NCBI RefSeq assembly: GCF_028595305.1
Contig: NZ_JAQQXS010000010.1
Location: 1 to 64,000 of the forward strand
Direction of reading: 5' to 3'
DNA length: 64,000 bases
Source: Roseateles koreensis
GTDB taxonomy: Bacteria > Pseudomonadota > Gammaproteobacteria > Burkholderiales > Burkholderiaceae_C
Positions 18,923 through 28,065 of the stretch are shown here, piece by piece. Numbering within the stretch: position 1 is the first letter of the stretch; the number at the start of each line of letters is the position of its first letter. Both the position numbers and the translations under genes were made by a program. A model generated the notes under the pieces. The model was not told where the DNA came from. It did no database searches and saw nothing but the letters and a program-made list of their open reading frames with translations.

Positions 18923-20549
18923 GGACGAAACAGCTGCCACCGCCCGCACGGCCCTCACAGCGCACTTGACCACGATGGCGGTTTGCAATCTGCTTGACCA
19001 GACTCAAACCCAGCCCCACGCCGCCAGCCTGTTCGGCATGGCCTGGCAATCGAAAAAACGCCTCGAAAATTCGCTCTCGCATCGGCTCAGGCACGCCCGG
19101 ACCGCGATCGCACACACGCACCACCGCTTGGCCCGCCTCGCGGCTCAAGGCCAGTTCCACATCGTCCCCGCCGTAGCGGCGCGCGTTTTCCAGCAAATTG
19201 CGCATGGCCCGGCGCAGTAGTCGGTCTTCACCCATCACCTTCAGTTGGGTCAAACCTTCTGCGGGCTCGAATGCCGCGTTGACGCGTGAGGCCTCTTCAG
19301 CGGCCATGCCCAATACGTCCACCGATTCAGCCTGCGTGGTCGACACCCCAGACTCGAGGCGGCTGGCGAGCAGCACCTCTTCCACCAGCGCGTCCAGTTC
19401 GGCAATATTGGTATGAATTTCGGTGGCCAAACGGGCTCGCTGCGCCGCGTTGGACTCATCCAGCATGGAGAACGCCATCTTCAGGCGCGCCAAGGGCGAG
19501 CGCAGTTCATGGCTGGCATTGGCCAACAAGTTTTGCTGCGCGCGGAGCAAGGCTTCGACTTGCTCCGCCGCTCGATTGAAACTGCCGGCCAGAGCTGCCA
19601 CTTCATCGTTGCCGTCGTCCTGAACCCGGTACGCCAAATTGCCGGACCCAAATCGCTCGACACCCTGCTTGAGTGACTCAAGGCGCCGGGTGAGGCGCCG
19701 CACGACCGGATAAGCACCAGCCGCGACCCCCAGGAACAACAAGACCAGCAAGATCAGCAGCATTTGCCCGTTAGGGCGCGGCCCCAAAAGCGGCAGGCTC
19801 CAAGGTGAATCCGGACGCATTGGCCCACCACGCATATCGTGCAAATCACGTGTTTCACGCGCATCGCGCAACTCGCGCAGTTCATGCATCTCACGCGTTT
19901 CCGCGCCAAGACGCATAGCAGCGGCCTGCAACAGCCGCCTCGGTCGCATCACCAGCAGACTCCGCCCGTCATCCAACTTCACCTGGATGGGCAAGGCCGC
20001 CGCAGCAGCGCTTGTGCTGACAGCGGCGCTTGCGCCTGCATTTGTACCGGCACCCGAACTCGCAGAAACGGCCGCAGCAACCTCTTTGCCCTCCCCCAGG
20101 TCAGGCACATGCCGCGGCGCGCCAGCTCCACCGAATCGGCCTTGGGGACCATCCAACAAGCCGGGCGGACGATCGTCAGGGCCGTCGCCATGCGGCGATC
20201 CGGCCGGGCCGCCCAGGCGAATCCCCCCAAGGCGGGCCTCTTCTTCTCGCCGCAAAAACAACTCTGACGCCGCAACACGCTGGCCGTTCTGGTCAACCAG
20301 CGCAACGGCAAAACGAAGGCGTTGTGCCCACTCTTCAAGCGCCACAGCCTGCAATTCAGCGGGCGCAGTGGCGGGCGGCAAGGCACGCGAGAGCAATTCG
20401 GCCATGGCCGTCACCCGGTCACCGGCCAGCGTCTCGAAATTGCCCCGCTCCTGTTCTAAATGCCGCTGAAACAGCCAAGCCGAACCAAAGGCAAAGGCCA
20501 GCAGCACCACGACCAGCGTCAAATAGATGCGCAGATACAGTGATTTCAT
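18900..20549 (-). CDS. Envelope-stress type sensor histidine kinase (CpxA-like)
   Basis: This 549-residue inner-membrane kinase would phosphorylate the adjacent OmpR-type regulator. TM1 is at about 5-27 and TM2 at about 262-284, followed by HAMP (about 285-340), HisKA with H347 in NASHELRSPL, and a HATPase with the N box LRRAMRNLLENARRYG and a G box ending GVGLGLSLV. The periplasmic part (28-261) is unusually large and low in complexity: Gly/Pro-rich at 105-150, Ala/Ser-rich at 155-187 and a run of charged Glu-Leu-Arg-Asp repeats at about 217-240. The Spy-like gene upstream points to a Cpx-type role. Confidence 0.88.
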   Translation of the reverse strand: MKSLYLRIYLTLVVVLLAFAFGSAWLFQRHLEQERGNFETLAGDRVTAMAELLSRALPPATAPAELQAVALEEWAQRLRFAVALVDQNGQRVAASELFLRREEEARLGGIRLGGPAGSPHGDGPDDRPPGLLDGPQGRFGGAGAPRHVPDLGEGKEVAAAVSASSGAGTNAGASAAVSTSAAAAALPIQVKLDDGRSLLVMRPRRLLQAAAMRLGAETREMHELRELRDARETRDLHDMRGGPMRPDSPWSLPLLGPRPNGQMLLILLVLLFLGVAAGAYPVVRRLTRRLESLKQGVERFGSGNLAYRVQDDGNDEVAALAGSFNRAAEQVEALLRAQQNLLANASHELRSPLARLKMAFSMLDESNAAQRARLATEIHTNIAELDALVEEVLLASRLESGVSTTQAESVDVLGMAAEEASRVNAAFEPAEGLTQLKVMGEDRLLRRAMRNLLENARRYGGDDVELALSREAGQAVVRVCDRGPGVPEPMRERIFEAFFRLPGHAEQAGGVGLGLSLVKQIANRHRGQVRCEGRAGGGSCFVLSLPLAD

Positions 20550-20589
20550 GCGCTGCGCCTCAGGCCCTCTCCCGCTTCACTGGGTTGAC

Positions 20590-21303
20590 TCAACTACTGG
20601 CCTCGGCGTCTTGCTTGCGGGCGAACAGATAACCCGCACCCCGCACGGTCAACACGCGGCGTGGATTTTTGGGGTCGTCCTCGATCAAGGCTCGAATGCG
20701 CGAAATATGCACATCGATCGACCGGTCGAAAGCATCTAACGGATGGCCTTTCAAAGCGTCCATGATTTGGTCGCGAGACAAGACACGGCCCGGGCTTTGC
20801 GCCAACACCACCAACAAATCGAACTGGTGGCTGGTGAAGTCGCACACCTGCCCGTCAACCCGTGCAACCCGCTCGGCCAAATCGATCTCCAGGCGGCCGA
20901 AGCGCAGCACATCGTCGTCCTGCGCCTGTGGCTCCAGGCGGCGCAGCAAGGCCTTGATTCGTGCCTGCAATTCGCGCGGCTCGAAGGGCTTGGCCAGGTA
21001 GTCGTCAGCGCCCAACTCGAGGCCCAGGATGCGGTCCATGGGTTCGCCCCGGGCCGACAACATCAAGACCGGCAAGCGTCGCGTGTGGCCGTGCGCGCGA
21101 AGCTCCCGGCAGAAATCAAGCCCGTCGCCATCCGACAGCATCAAGTCCAGCACCAGTAGATCAAATGCGCCTGATGCCAAAACAGAACGCGCCACCCCTA
21201 ACGACCCCGCCACACTGACTTCAAAACCAGCACCCGTCAGGTAGTCGCTGAGCATGGTGGTCAGCCGCGTGTCGTCATCGATGAGAAGCAAACGTGAAGG
21301 CAT
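20590..21303 (-). CDS. OmpR-family response regulator (CpxR-like)
   Basis: This 237-residue protein has a receiver domain (acidic pair IDDD near residue 9, phosphoacceptor D53 in VLDLMLSDGDG, Lys in LAKPFEPREL) and a winged-helix DNA-binding domain ending VLTVRGAGYLFA. It lies 40 bases before the kinase gene and 147 after the Spy-like gene. An in-frame extension of 34 residues is possible, but the ATG at 21303 (MPSRLLLIDDD) matches the family. It probably controls the spy-like gene and its own operon. Confidence 0.92.
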   Translation of the reverse strand: MPSRLLLIDDDTRLTTMLSDYLTGAGFEVSVAGSLGVARSVLASGAFDLLVLDLMLSDGDGLDFCRELRAHGHTRRLPVLMLSARGEPMDRILGLELGADDYLAKPFEPRELQARIKALLRRLEPQAQDDDVLRFGRLEIDLAERVARVDGQVCDFTSHQFDLLVVLAQSPGRVLSRDQIMDALKGHPLDAFDRSIDVHISRIRALIEDDPKNPRRVLTVRGAGYLFARKQDAEASS

Positions 21304-21450
21304 AGGCGAAGCTACGTTGCGGTTAGAAGAAGTGCGCGAGGCCACGCCGGAGGGACGAGATACAGGCGCCGGAAATGAAGTGGTAAGCATAAGCGAGTCG
21401 CGCAATCAGACAAGGGATGACGGGCAAATTTCAGTCAATTTGCAGCCCAC

Positions 21451-22005
21451 TCAATTCATCGGTTTGGCGGCCTTTTCCGGTGCCTTGGGTGTATCGGGTT
21501 TACCCATCTTGTCCTGCATGCGATCGGCGCGGTGCTCGTGCATTTTCTTCATTTTTTCGGCCAATTTGGCACGCTGTTCAGCGCTCAGAACTTTGGCTGC
21601 GTCAATCATGGCCAGGCTCATGCGCTTGCTGGCCTGGTCGTGATGGGCTAGCAATTGAAGGCGCAATTTTTCGATGGCTGCGGCGTCGATGGTGGGCGCG
21701 GTGAACAAGGCTTGCGCTTGCTCGTGGAGCTTGCGGCCGGCTTCCATCTGGGTCTTCAAGTCGGCACGGGCGGACTCCATGATCTGCTTGATCTGGGCAC
21801 GTTGCGCGTCAGTGGCATCCGCCGCGTCCAGCATATGCGTCATGCGGCCGGCCATCATGCCCGCATGGCCACCGCCCATTTCTTCCATGCCACCAGGGCC
21901 GCCGTGCCCGCCATGGGCTTGGGCCAGGGCAAACGTGCCGCTCACAGCCAGCATGGCGGCAATCAGACTGTGCTTCACAAAGGACTTCGATTTCAGGTTC
22001 AGCAT
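21451..22005 (-). CDS. Spy/CpxP-family periplasmic stress protein
   Basis: This 184-residue exported protein has a signal peptide ending at about FALAQA, then a His/Gly/Met-rich segment (HGGHGGPGGMEEMGGGHAG) and a helical domain with two degenerate LTxxQ-like repeats (ATDAQRAQIKQI and LSAEQRAKLAEKM). Spy proteins are ATP-independent chaperones and CpxP inhibits its cognate kinase. The His/Met-rich start could bind metal. CGGAG lies six bases before the ATG. It is the first gene of the Spy-regulator-kinase unit and could be a feedback inhibitor of the kinase. Confidence 0.85.
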   Translation of the reverse strand: MLNLKSKSFVKHSLIAAMLAVSGTFALAQAHGGHGGPGGMEEMGGGHAGMMAGRMTHMLDAADATDAQRAQIKQIMESARADLKTQMEAGRKLHEQAQALFTAPTIDAAAIEKLRLQLLAHHDQASKRMSLAMIDAAKVLSAEQRAKLAEKMKKMHEHRADRMQDKMGKPDTPKAPEKAAKPMN

Positions 22006-22121
22006 GTTTCGCTCCGCGGTTCAATCGTTCAACAGGATGGAATGACTGAATCATCAGCGCCGGAAGTAACGCGCACATGCGCAAGCCGTAAAGTTCTGTG
22101 AAAGCCCCGAGGCCAGAATGC

Positions 22122-22150
22122 AAAAAGGGAAGCCCAGGGCCTCCCTTTTT
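22122..22150. terminator. Bidirectional intrinsic terminator
   Basis: AAAAAGGGA pairs perfectly with TCCCTTTTT around an inner GCC/GGC stem and a three-base loop. It ends ettA on the minus strand, 40 bases after its stop. Confidence 0.85.
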
Positions 22151-22190
22151 CTTTGCCGCATCAGCCGCTCCAAGGGGCTGCACGGTCGCT

Positions 22191-23855
22191 TTACTTGATG
22201 GGCTTGAAGCGCATGCGCTTGGGGCGTGCGCCCTCTTCGCCCAGGCGCTTTTTCTTGTCGGCCTCGTATTCATGGAAGTTGCCGTCGAAGAAGAACCACT
22301 GCGAATTGCCTTCGCAAGCCAGGATGTGGGTGCAAATGCGGTCGAGGAACCAGCGATCATGGGAGATCACCATGGCGCTACCGGCGAATTCCAGCAGCGC
22401 CTCTTCCAGCGCGCGCAAGGTTTCCACGTCCAGGTCGTTGGAGGGTTCGTCCAGCATCAAGACGTTGCCGCCTTGGGCCAGCGTCTTGGCCAAGTGCAAG
22501 CGGCCGCGCTCACCACCCGACAGGCTGCCCACCAGCTTTTGCTGGTCATTGCCCTTGAAGTTGAAGCGGCCGAGATAGGCACGGCTGGGCATCACGAACT
22601 TGCCCACGGTGATGTTGTCCAAGCCGCCGGAGACGTCTTGCCACACAGTCTTGTCAGACTCCAGGCTGGCGCGACTCTGGTCGACAAAGGCCATCTTGGC
22701 CGTCTTGCCGATCTTGACGGTGCCGCTGTCCGGCTGTTCAACACCTTGCAGCATGCGGAACAGCGTGGACTTACCCGCGCCGTTAGGGCCAATGATGCCC
22801 ACGATGGCGCCAGCCGGCACCTTGAAGCTCAGGTTGTCGATCAGCACACGGTCGCCGAAGCTCTTGCTGACGTTCTCGAACTCGAGCACCTCGTTACCCA
22901 GGCGCTCGGCCACAGGAATGAAGATTTCATTGGTGACATTGCGCTGCTGATACTCAACGTCGCTCAACTCTTCGAAGCGGGCCAGACGCGCCTTGCTCTT
23001 GGCTTGCCGGCCCTTGGCGTTAGAGCGCACCCACTTCAGCTCTTCCTTCATGGCCTTGGTGCGAGCGTCTTCGGTCTTCTGCTCGGTTTCCAGGCGGCGT
23101 TCCTTCTGGTCCAACCAGTCGGAGTAATTACCCTTCCAGGGGATGCCGTGGCCACGGTCCAGCTCCAAAATCCACTCGGCCGCGTTGTCCAGGAAGTAGC
23201 GATCGTGAGTGATGGCCACGACGGTCCCAGGGAAGCGCTGCAGGAACTGCTCCAGCCACTCCACCGACTCGGCGTCCAAGTGGTTGGTGGGCTCATCGAG
23301 CAGCAGCATGTCGGGCTTGCTCAGCAACAAGCGGCACAGGGCCACGCGACGCTTTTCACCGCCCGAAAGCACGCCGATGATGGCGTCCCAGGGTGGCAGG
23401 TTCAAGGCGTCAGCGGCCAGCTCCAGCTGCAAGTCAGTGTTTTCAGAACCAGCGGCGGCGATGATGGACTCCAGCTCACCTTGCTCGGCGGCCAGGGCGT
23501 CAAAGTCGGCGTCTTCTTCGGCATAAGCCGCGTAGACCTCATCCAGGCGCTTCTTGGCGGCCAACACGCCGCCAATGCCCTCTTCCACGGCTTCACGCAC
23601 GGTTTGCGTCGGGTTGAGCTCGGGCTCCTGGGGCAGGTAGCCGATCTTGATGCCAGGCATGGCGATGGCTTCGCCTTCGTACTCTTTGTCCACGCCGGCC
23701 ATGATCTTCAGCACGGTGGACTTGCCCGAGCCGTTGACACCCAGCACGCCGATCTTGGCGCCGGGGAAGAAGGACAGCGAGATGTCCTTGAGGATGTGGC
23801 GTTTCGGGGGGACCGTCTTGTTGAGACGGTTCATCGAATAGACGTATTGCGCCAT
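22191..23855 (-). CDS. ettA: Energy-dependent translational throttle protein EttA (ABC-F)
   Basis: EttA binds the ribosomal E site and gates the first elongation cycle by ATP/ADP ratio. The 554 residues match the family. Two ABC domains are present: Walker [13 protein letters not shown] with signature [12 protein letters not shown], then [12 protein letters not shown] with [13 protein letters not shown]. Between them are the Arm and P-site-tRNA-interacting linker ([23 protein letters not shown]). The start [15 protein letters not shown] at 23855 is diagnostic of EttA; the 91-residue in-frame extension is noncoding. Confidence 0.95.
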   Translation of the reverse strand: MAQYVYSMNRLNKTVPPKRHILKDISLSFFPGAKIGVLGVNGSGKSTVLKIMAGVDKEYEGEAIAMPGIKIGYLPQEPELNPTQTVREAVEEGIGGVLAAKKRLDEVYAAYAEEDADFDALAAEQGELESIIAAAGSENTDLQLELAADALNLPPWDAIIGVLSGGEKRRVALCRLLLSKPDMLLLDEPTNHLDAESVEWLEQFLQRFPGTVVAITHDRYFLDNAAEWILELDRGHGIPWKGNYSDWLDQKERRLETEQKTEDARTKAMKEELKWVRSNAKGRQAKSKARLARFEELSDVEYQQRNVTNEIFIPVAERLGNEVLEFENVSKSFGDRVLIDNLSFKVPAGAIVGIIGPNGAGKSTLFRMLQGVEQPDSGTVKIGKTAKMAFVDQSRASLESDKTVWQDVSGGLDNITVGKFVMPSRAYLGRFNFKGNDQQKLVGSLSGGERGRLHLAKTLAQGGNVLMLDEPSNDLDVETLRALEEALLEFAGSAMVISHDRWFLDRICTHILACEGNSQWFFFDGNFHEYEADKKKRLGEEGARPKRMRFKPIK

Positions 23856-24331
23856 GGCAGGTGCTTCCTGGAAAATGCAGTGTTGTTCTGGTTGCGGGTG
23901 AACGAGCCCCGCCGCGAGCTTTTTGAATTCGACGAACTCAGAGATTTCGCTGAGCATTTGCCAATGCCGCGAAGGCACAGCCAAAGCTCGAAGAGCGCTA
24001 TTGTCGCAGTTTCGCGGCAGGCCGGGCCCCGCCGCCCATAAGTTCACGAAGATCGCGCCCCCGACAAACCCGCCTCGGCAGCGGGGAAGAGCCAGCAACG
24101 CTATACTGGCGCCTGTTGCCGCAGACACCAGTCATCTGCGGCATTCGTTTTTTCAAACCCCGCAGTACCTTGCAAAGTGCTCTCATCCAGCGCCGCAGCA
24201 AACCACCCATGCAGGCCCGAAGACTGGCGTTGAACAACGCAACGCGGCCCGGCTCAACCGCCTAGTCAGTTGGGGGCAGCGCCGCTCGCACTCCGAGCGC
24301 CCTGTTCCGCAAAGCAAAAAAATAGCAGTCA
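23856..24331. other. Long intergenic region between ettA and rhlE
   Basis: This 476-base region carries the divergent promoters. A TATACT box at 24102-24107 could drive rhlE, though its -35 is poor. A hairpin at 24117-24143 is annotated separately, and a small GCGTTG/CAACGC hairpin lies at 24229-24242. Open frames here have no recognisable protein character. I see no tRNA or small gene. Confidence 0.6.
24117..24153 (+). promoter_or_regulatory. Hairpin with T tract near the 5' end of the rhlE leader
   Basis: TGCCGCAGA (24117-24125) pairs perfectly with TCTGCGGCA (24135-24143); after four bases a run of six T follows (24148-24153). It resembles a weak terminator just after a possible transcription start near 24113, so it may attenuate rhlE or stabilise its mRNA 5' end. 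Confidence 0.4.
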
Positions 24332-25843
24332 ATGACATTTGAATCCCTGGGCCTGGCCGCCCCCCTGTTGAAGGCCATCGCCGACGCCGGCTACACCACC
24401 CCCACCCCCGTTCAAGCCCAAGCCATTCCCGCCGTTCTCAAGGGCGGCGACCTGATGGCTGGCGCGCAGACCGGCACCGGCAAGACCGCCGGTTTCACCC
24501 TGCCGATGCTGCATTTGCTCAGCACCGGCGCCCCAGTCACCAACAAGCGCGGCAAGCCCGCCATTCGGGCGCTCGTGTTGACCCCCACCCGCGAACTCGC
24601 GGCGCAGGTCGAAGAAAGCGTCAAGACCTACGGCAAGTACCTGCCGCTCAAAAGCATGGTGATGTTCGGCGGTGTGGGCATGCAGCCGCAGATCAACCGC
24701 CTGCGCGACGGCGTCGACATTTTGGTGGCCACCCCCGGCCGCTTGCTCGACCATGCACAGCAGGGCACGCTGGACCTGAGCCAGGTGCAAATCCTGGTGC
24801 TGGACGAAGCCGACCGCATGCTGGACATGGGCTTTGTGCACGACATCAAGAAAGTGCTGGCGCTGTTGCCGGCCAAGAAGCAGTCGCTCTTGTTCAGCGC
24901 CACCTTCAGCGATGACATCAAGAACCTGGCCGACCGCCTGCTGAACCAGCCTGCGCTGATCGAAGTGGCTCGCCGCAACCAGACCAATGAATCGATCGCC
25001 CAGAAGGTTCACCCCGTGGGCCGCGACCGCAAGAAAGAACTGCTGTCGCACCTGATCAAAGACGGCAACTGGCACCAAGTGCTGGTTTTCACCCGCATGA
25101 AGCACGGCGCCAACCGGCTGACCGATTACCTGAATGACCAGGGCATCAGCGCCATGGCCATCCACGGCAACAAGAGCCAAGGTGCCCGCACCAAGGCCTT
25201 GGCTGAATTCAAGAGCGGCGACCTGCAAGTGCTGGTGGCCACCGACATCGCGGCCCGCGGTATCGACATCGACCAATTGCCGCACGTCGTCAACTACGAG
25301 TTGCCCAACGTGCCAGAAGACTATGTGCACCGCATCGGCCGTACTGGCCGCGCTGGCGCGCAAGGCGAAGCCGTGTCCCTGGTCTGCGCCGATGAAAACG
25401 GCTTCCTGCGCGAGATCGAAAAGCTCATCAAGCGCGAGATCCCCAAGGAAATCGTGCCCGGCTTTGCCCCCGACCCGAATGAACGCGCCGAACCCATCGT
25501 CTTGGGCCGCATGATTTTGAACGGCAATGGCAGCCGCAGCAGCAGCGGTGGCCGTGGCAATGCACGCAGCGGTGGTGGCGGTGGCAACGGTGGTGGCCGA
25601 CCGGGTGCAGGACGCCCATCCGGCGGCGGACGCCCCGGTGCACACGCGGGTCATGGCGGCCAGGGTGGCGAGCAACGCGCACCTCGGCAGGCTGCCCCTC
25701 AAGGCCAACGCCAATCGGCTCACGCTGAAGGCGGCCAGCGCTCCGGCGCTCCCCGTCCTGCCGGCAATGGCGGACGTGGTCACGGCGGAGGCAACGGCGG
25801 CGGTTTTGGCGGCGGCTCGCGCCTGACCAGCCCTAAGCGCTAA
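24332..25843 (+). CDS. rhlE: DEAD-box ATP-dependent RNA helicase RhlE
   Basis: RhlE remodels RNA in ribosome assembly and mRNA decay. The 503 residues begin with [16 protein letters not shown] and the Q motif [12 protein letters not shown]. Motif I is AQTGTGKT, motif [15 protein letters not shown], motif III SATFS, motif [13 protein letters not shown] and motif [12 protein letters not shown]. From about residue 395 the tail is Gly/Arg/Ser/Asn-rich (RGG-like), a likely RNA-binding extension. There is no clear ribosome-binding site at 24332. The leader is long, as is common for cold-responsive helicases. A strong terminator follows. Confidence 0.93.
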   Translation: MTFESLGLAAPLLKAIADAGYTTPTPVQAQAIPAVLKGGDLMAGAQTGTGKTAGFTLPMLHLLSTGAPVTNKRGKPAIRALVLTPTRELAAQVEESVKTYGKYLPLKSMVMFGGVGMQPQINRLRDGVDILVATPGRLLDHAQQGTLDLSQVQILVLDEADRMLDMGFVHDIKKVLALLPAKKQSLLFSATFSDDIKNLADRLLNQPALIEVARRNQTNESIAQKVHPVGRDRKKELLSHLIKDGNWHQVLVFTRMKHGANRLTDYLNDQGISAMAIHGNKSQGARTKALAEFKSGDLQVLVATDIAARGIDIDQLPHVVNYELPNVPEDYVHRIGRTGRAGAQGEAVSLVCADENGFLREIEKLIKREIPKEIVPGFAPDPNERAEPIVLGRMILNGNGSRSSSGGRGNARSGGGGGNGGGRPGAGRPSGGGRPGAHAGHGGQGGEQRAPRQAAPQGQRQSAHAEGGQRSGAPRPAGNGGRGHGGGNGGGFGGGSRLTSPKR

Positions 25844-25898
25844 ATTGAGCGCAATCGCCTGAACAGGCGGTTCGCCCAAAATCTGTGTCAATCCCCAT

Positions 25899-25934
25899 AA
25901 AAATGCCCAGCCCGCAAGGCCTGGGCATTTTTTT
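25899..25934. terminator. Bidirectional intrinsic terminator
   Basis: AAAAATGCCCAG pairs with CTGGGCATTTTT around a ten-base loop, with seven T in all after the stem. It ends rhlE transcription 56 bases after its stop. Confidence 0.9.
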
Positions 25935-26020
25935 CGACCCCAAAGTCCACTGGCCAATCATTGCCATTGATGGCCGCTGATGGCCGGCCTGGCGCCACAT
26001 TCCGACGATAGAGTCATGCA

Positions 26021-27919
26021 GTGAAGACCCAGCCCATACGCCCAGCCTTGCACCCAACCGCCAACGAAGGCCCCGATGCGGCGGCCGTCGCAACCCGCCA
26101 GCGTGTATTTCTGGCCAGCGCCCACCTGCCCGAGCGCTGGGCAGACGCCTCTCGATTTGTCATTCTCGAAGCTGGCCTGGGCCTCGGTCATCACTTTCTT
26201 GCCGCCTGGCAGGCTTGGCGACAAGACCCCCACCGCTGCCAGCGTTTGGTCTTCATCAGCATCGAGAAGCACCCACCTCGCCAAGCCGATCTGGCGCGCG
26301 CGCTGAAAGACCACCCTTGGCCCGATTTGACTGGCCAACTCCTGGAAGCCTGGCCTCCGCTAACGCCAAATCTGCACAGGCTGAGCTTCGAGTCAAGTCA
26401 GGTGCAACTGCTGCTCTGTCTGGGCGATGTTCATGCGTGGCTGCGCGAATTGGTGGCCGAGGTGGACACCTTTCATCTGAACCCACCTGCGCCCGACGAA
26501 GCCGATACGGTATGGGACGCTCATGCCTTCAAAGCACTGGCTCGGCGAGCCGCGCCCGGCGCCACGCTCACCATCGGCGCCGACGCCAGTCCCGCTGCGC
26601 TGATGCACGCAGGCTTGTCGGCGGGGGGCTTCACGCTTGACGCTGAGCACAATTTGGCAAGTGACAGCGCGCTGTGCACGGCGCGGCATAAGCCCCGGCA
26701 CCACGCCCAAAAGCCCGCCGGGCGACAAGCCTTGGCCCCCGCTGCAAAAACCGCGCTGATCATCGGCGGCGGGCTTGCAGGCAGCGCCTGCGCCTGGGCG
26801 CTGGCCCAGCACGGCATTCAATCGCAGGTCATCGATGCCAAAGCTGGCCCAGCGCAGTCGGCCTCAGGCAACCCGGGGGGCTTGTTTCACGGCACGCTCA
26901 ATCCGGATGACGGCCTGCATGCCCGCTTCAACCGCGCCGCCGCCCTCGAAACACAACGCGTCCTGCGCAGCCTGGCGCCCCTGCCCTGGCTGCAACAAGG
27001 GCTGCTGCGGCTTGAAAGCAATCGCGATCTCGCCCAGATGCAAAGCTTGATCGAGCGACTGGGCCTCCCCCCTGACTACGTGCAGGCGCTGTCGGCAGCG
27101 CAGGCCTCCGCGCAGTGTGGCCTCACCTTGCAGCAGCCCGCCTGGCTCTACCCCGGCGGCGGCGCACTCCCCCCCAGCGGCTACGTTCGCGCCCTGCTTG
27201 AGGCGGCGAAGGCCGACACTTTGTTCAATGCCGACATCGCCCAAATCAGCCGTGACGGCGATCACTGGCAGGCTTGGGACGCGCAGGGAGAACGACTGGG
27301 CCAGGCCCCGCTGCTGGTGCTGGCAGGTGGTTTGGAAGGGCACGCTCTGCTTCAGGCACAAGCCGTCAACCTGAGCCCCATGCTGCTGCGCCTGCGCGGG
27401 CAACTGAGCCACCTGACACCCGCAGCAATTCGGCCGGCCTTGCCGGTTGCCGGCCTGGGCTATGCCATCGCCGATCGTGAACAAGGGCTGTGGTGCGGCG
27501 CGACCAACGATGCCGAACCCCTCTCACAGCCCCTGGACGCAAGCCTGCGCCCCGAAGACCATGCGCACAATCTGGCGCAGTGGTGGGCCTTGTCGGGTCA
27601 GAGGAATGCCGATGCACCGGCAAATCCCCCCATGCATGGACGTGTGGGCTGGAGACTGGCCACACCCGACCGCCTGCCCCTGGTGGGTGGATTGCCGCTG
27701 CCGGCCTACGACGGCCGCCGGGATCAGGCGCGCTTCATCCCGCGCCAAGCAGGCCTGGCGGTTTGCACGGCCCTGGGATCGCGGGGGATTGCCTGGGCCG
27801 CGCTGTGCGGCCAAGTGCTCGCCGCCCAAGTGACCGGGGCACCCTGCCCGATTGAATCATCACTGCTGGATGCCATCGATCCTGCTCGCTTTGCGGTGGT
27901 ACGCAGTGATGCACGTTGA
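26021..27919 (+). CDS. mnmC: MnmC-like bifunctional tRNA wobble-uridine modification protein, with divergent methyltransferase half
   Basis: MnmC completes mnm5s2U34 in tRNA: its FAD domain removes carboxymethyl and its methyltransferase domain adds methyl. The C-terminal oxidoreductase half looks intact (ALIIGGGLAGSACAWALAQ, then ASGNPGGLFHG, and GSRGIAWAALCGQ near the end). The N-terminal half is short and altered: EAGLGLGHHFLAAW replaces the usual ETGFGTGLNFL, and the usual DGFAP catalytic segment reads LNPPAPDEADTVWD. Translation begins at GTG 26021; the nearby ATG at 26017 meets a stop after two codons. The oxidoreductase function is likely, the methyltransferase function doubtful. Confidence 0.82.
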   Translation: MKTQPIRPALHPTANEGPDAAAVATRQRVFLASAHLPERWADASRFVILEAGLGLGHHFLAAWQAWRQDPHRCQRLVFISIEKHPPRQADLARALKDHPWPDLTGQLLEAWPPLTPNLHRLSFESSQVQLLLCLGDVHAWLRELVAEVDTFHLNPPAPDEADTVWDAHAFKALARRAAPGATLTIGADASPAALMHAGLSAGGFTLDAEHNLASDSALCTARHKPRHHAQKPAGRQALAPAAKTALIIGGGLAGSACAWALAQHGIQSQVIDAKAGPAQSASGNPGGLFHGTLNPDDGLHARFNRAAALETQRVLRSLAPLPWLQQGLLRLESNRDLAQMQSLIERLGLPPDYVQALSAAQASAQCGLTLQQPAWLYPGGGALPPSGYVRALLEAAKADTLFNADIAQISRDGDHWQAWDAQGERLGQAPLLVLAGGLEGHALLQAQAVNLSPMLLRLRGQLSHLTPAAIRPALPVAGLGYAIADREQGLWCGATNDAEPLSQPLDASLRPEDHAHNLAQWWALSGQRNADAPANPPMHGRVGWRLATPDRLPLVGGLPLPAYDGRRDQARFIPRQAGLAVCTALGSRGIAWAALCGQVLAAQVTGAPCPIESSLLDAIDPARFAVVRSDAR

Positions 27920-27947
27920 CTCCCGATGAAGCACGCTGAAATAACGC

Positions 27948-27974
27948 TCAACTTCGACTGATAAAAGCCGATAT
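27948..27974 (+). promoter_or_regulatory. Candidate sigma-28 (FliA) promoter
   Basis: TCAACTTC and GCCGATAT are separated by 11 bases, close to the motility consensus TCAAGTTT-N11-GCCGATAA. It lies about 90 bases upstream of the chemoreceptor gene at 28066, the expected class of target. Confidence 0.65.
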
Positions 27975-28065
27975 CTGACGAACGCCTTCGGCTCAGCAAG
28001 CAGGTCACCGACACCCCCGCAGCGAACCCGTTGAAGCGTTTGAATTTCTCAGAAAGCTTTCTCTC

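Noticed and set aside
22098-24041. A 647-codon open frame on the plus strand opposite ettA
   Set aside because: Antisense shadow of a high-GC gene; ettA has every ABC-F motif and a diagnostic start.
24329-25957. A 542-codon open frame on the minus strand opposite rhlE
   Set aside because: It is Ala/Gly/His-rich, has no family resemblance and mirrors the GC-rich codon pattern of rhlE, whose motifs are complete.
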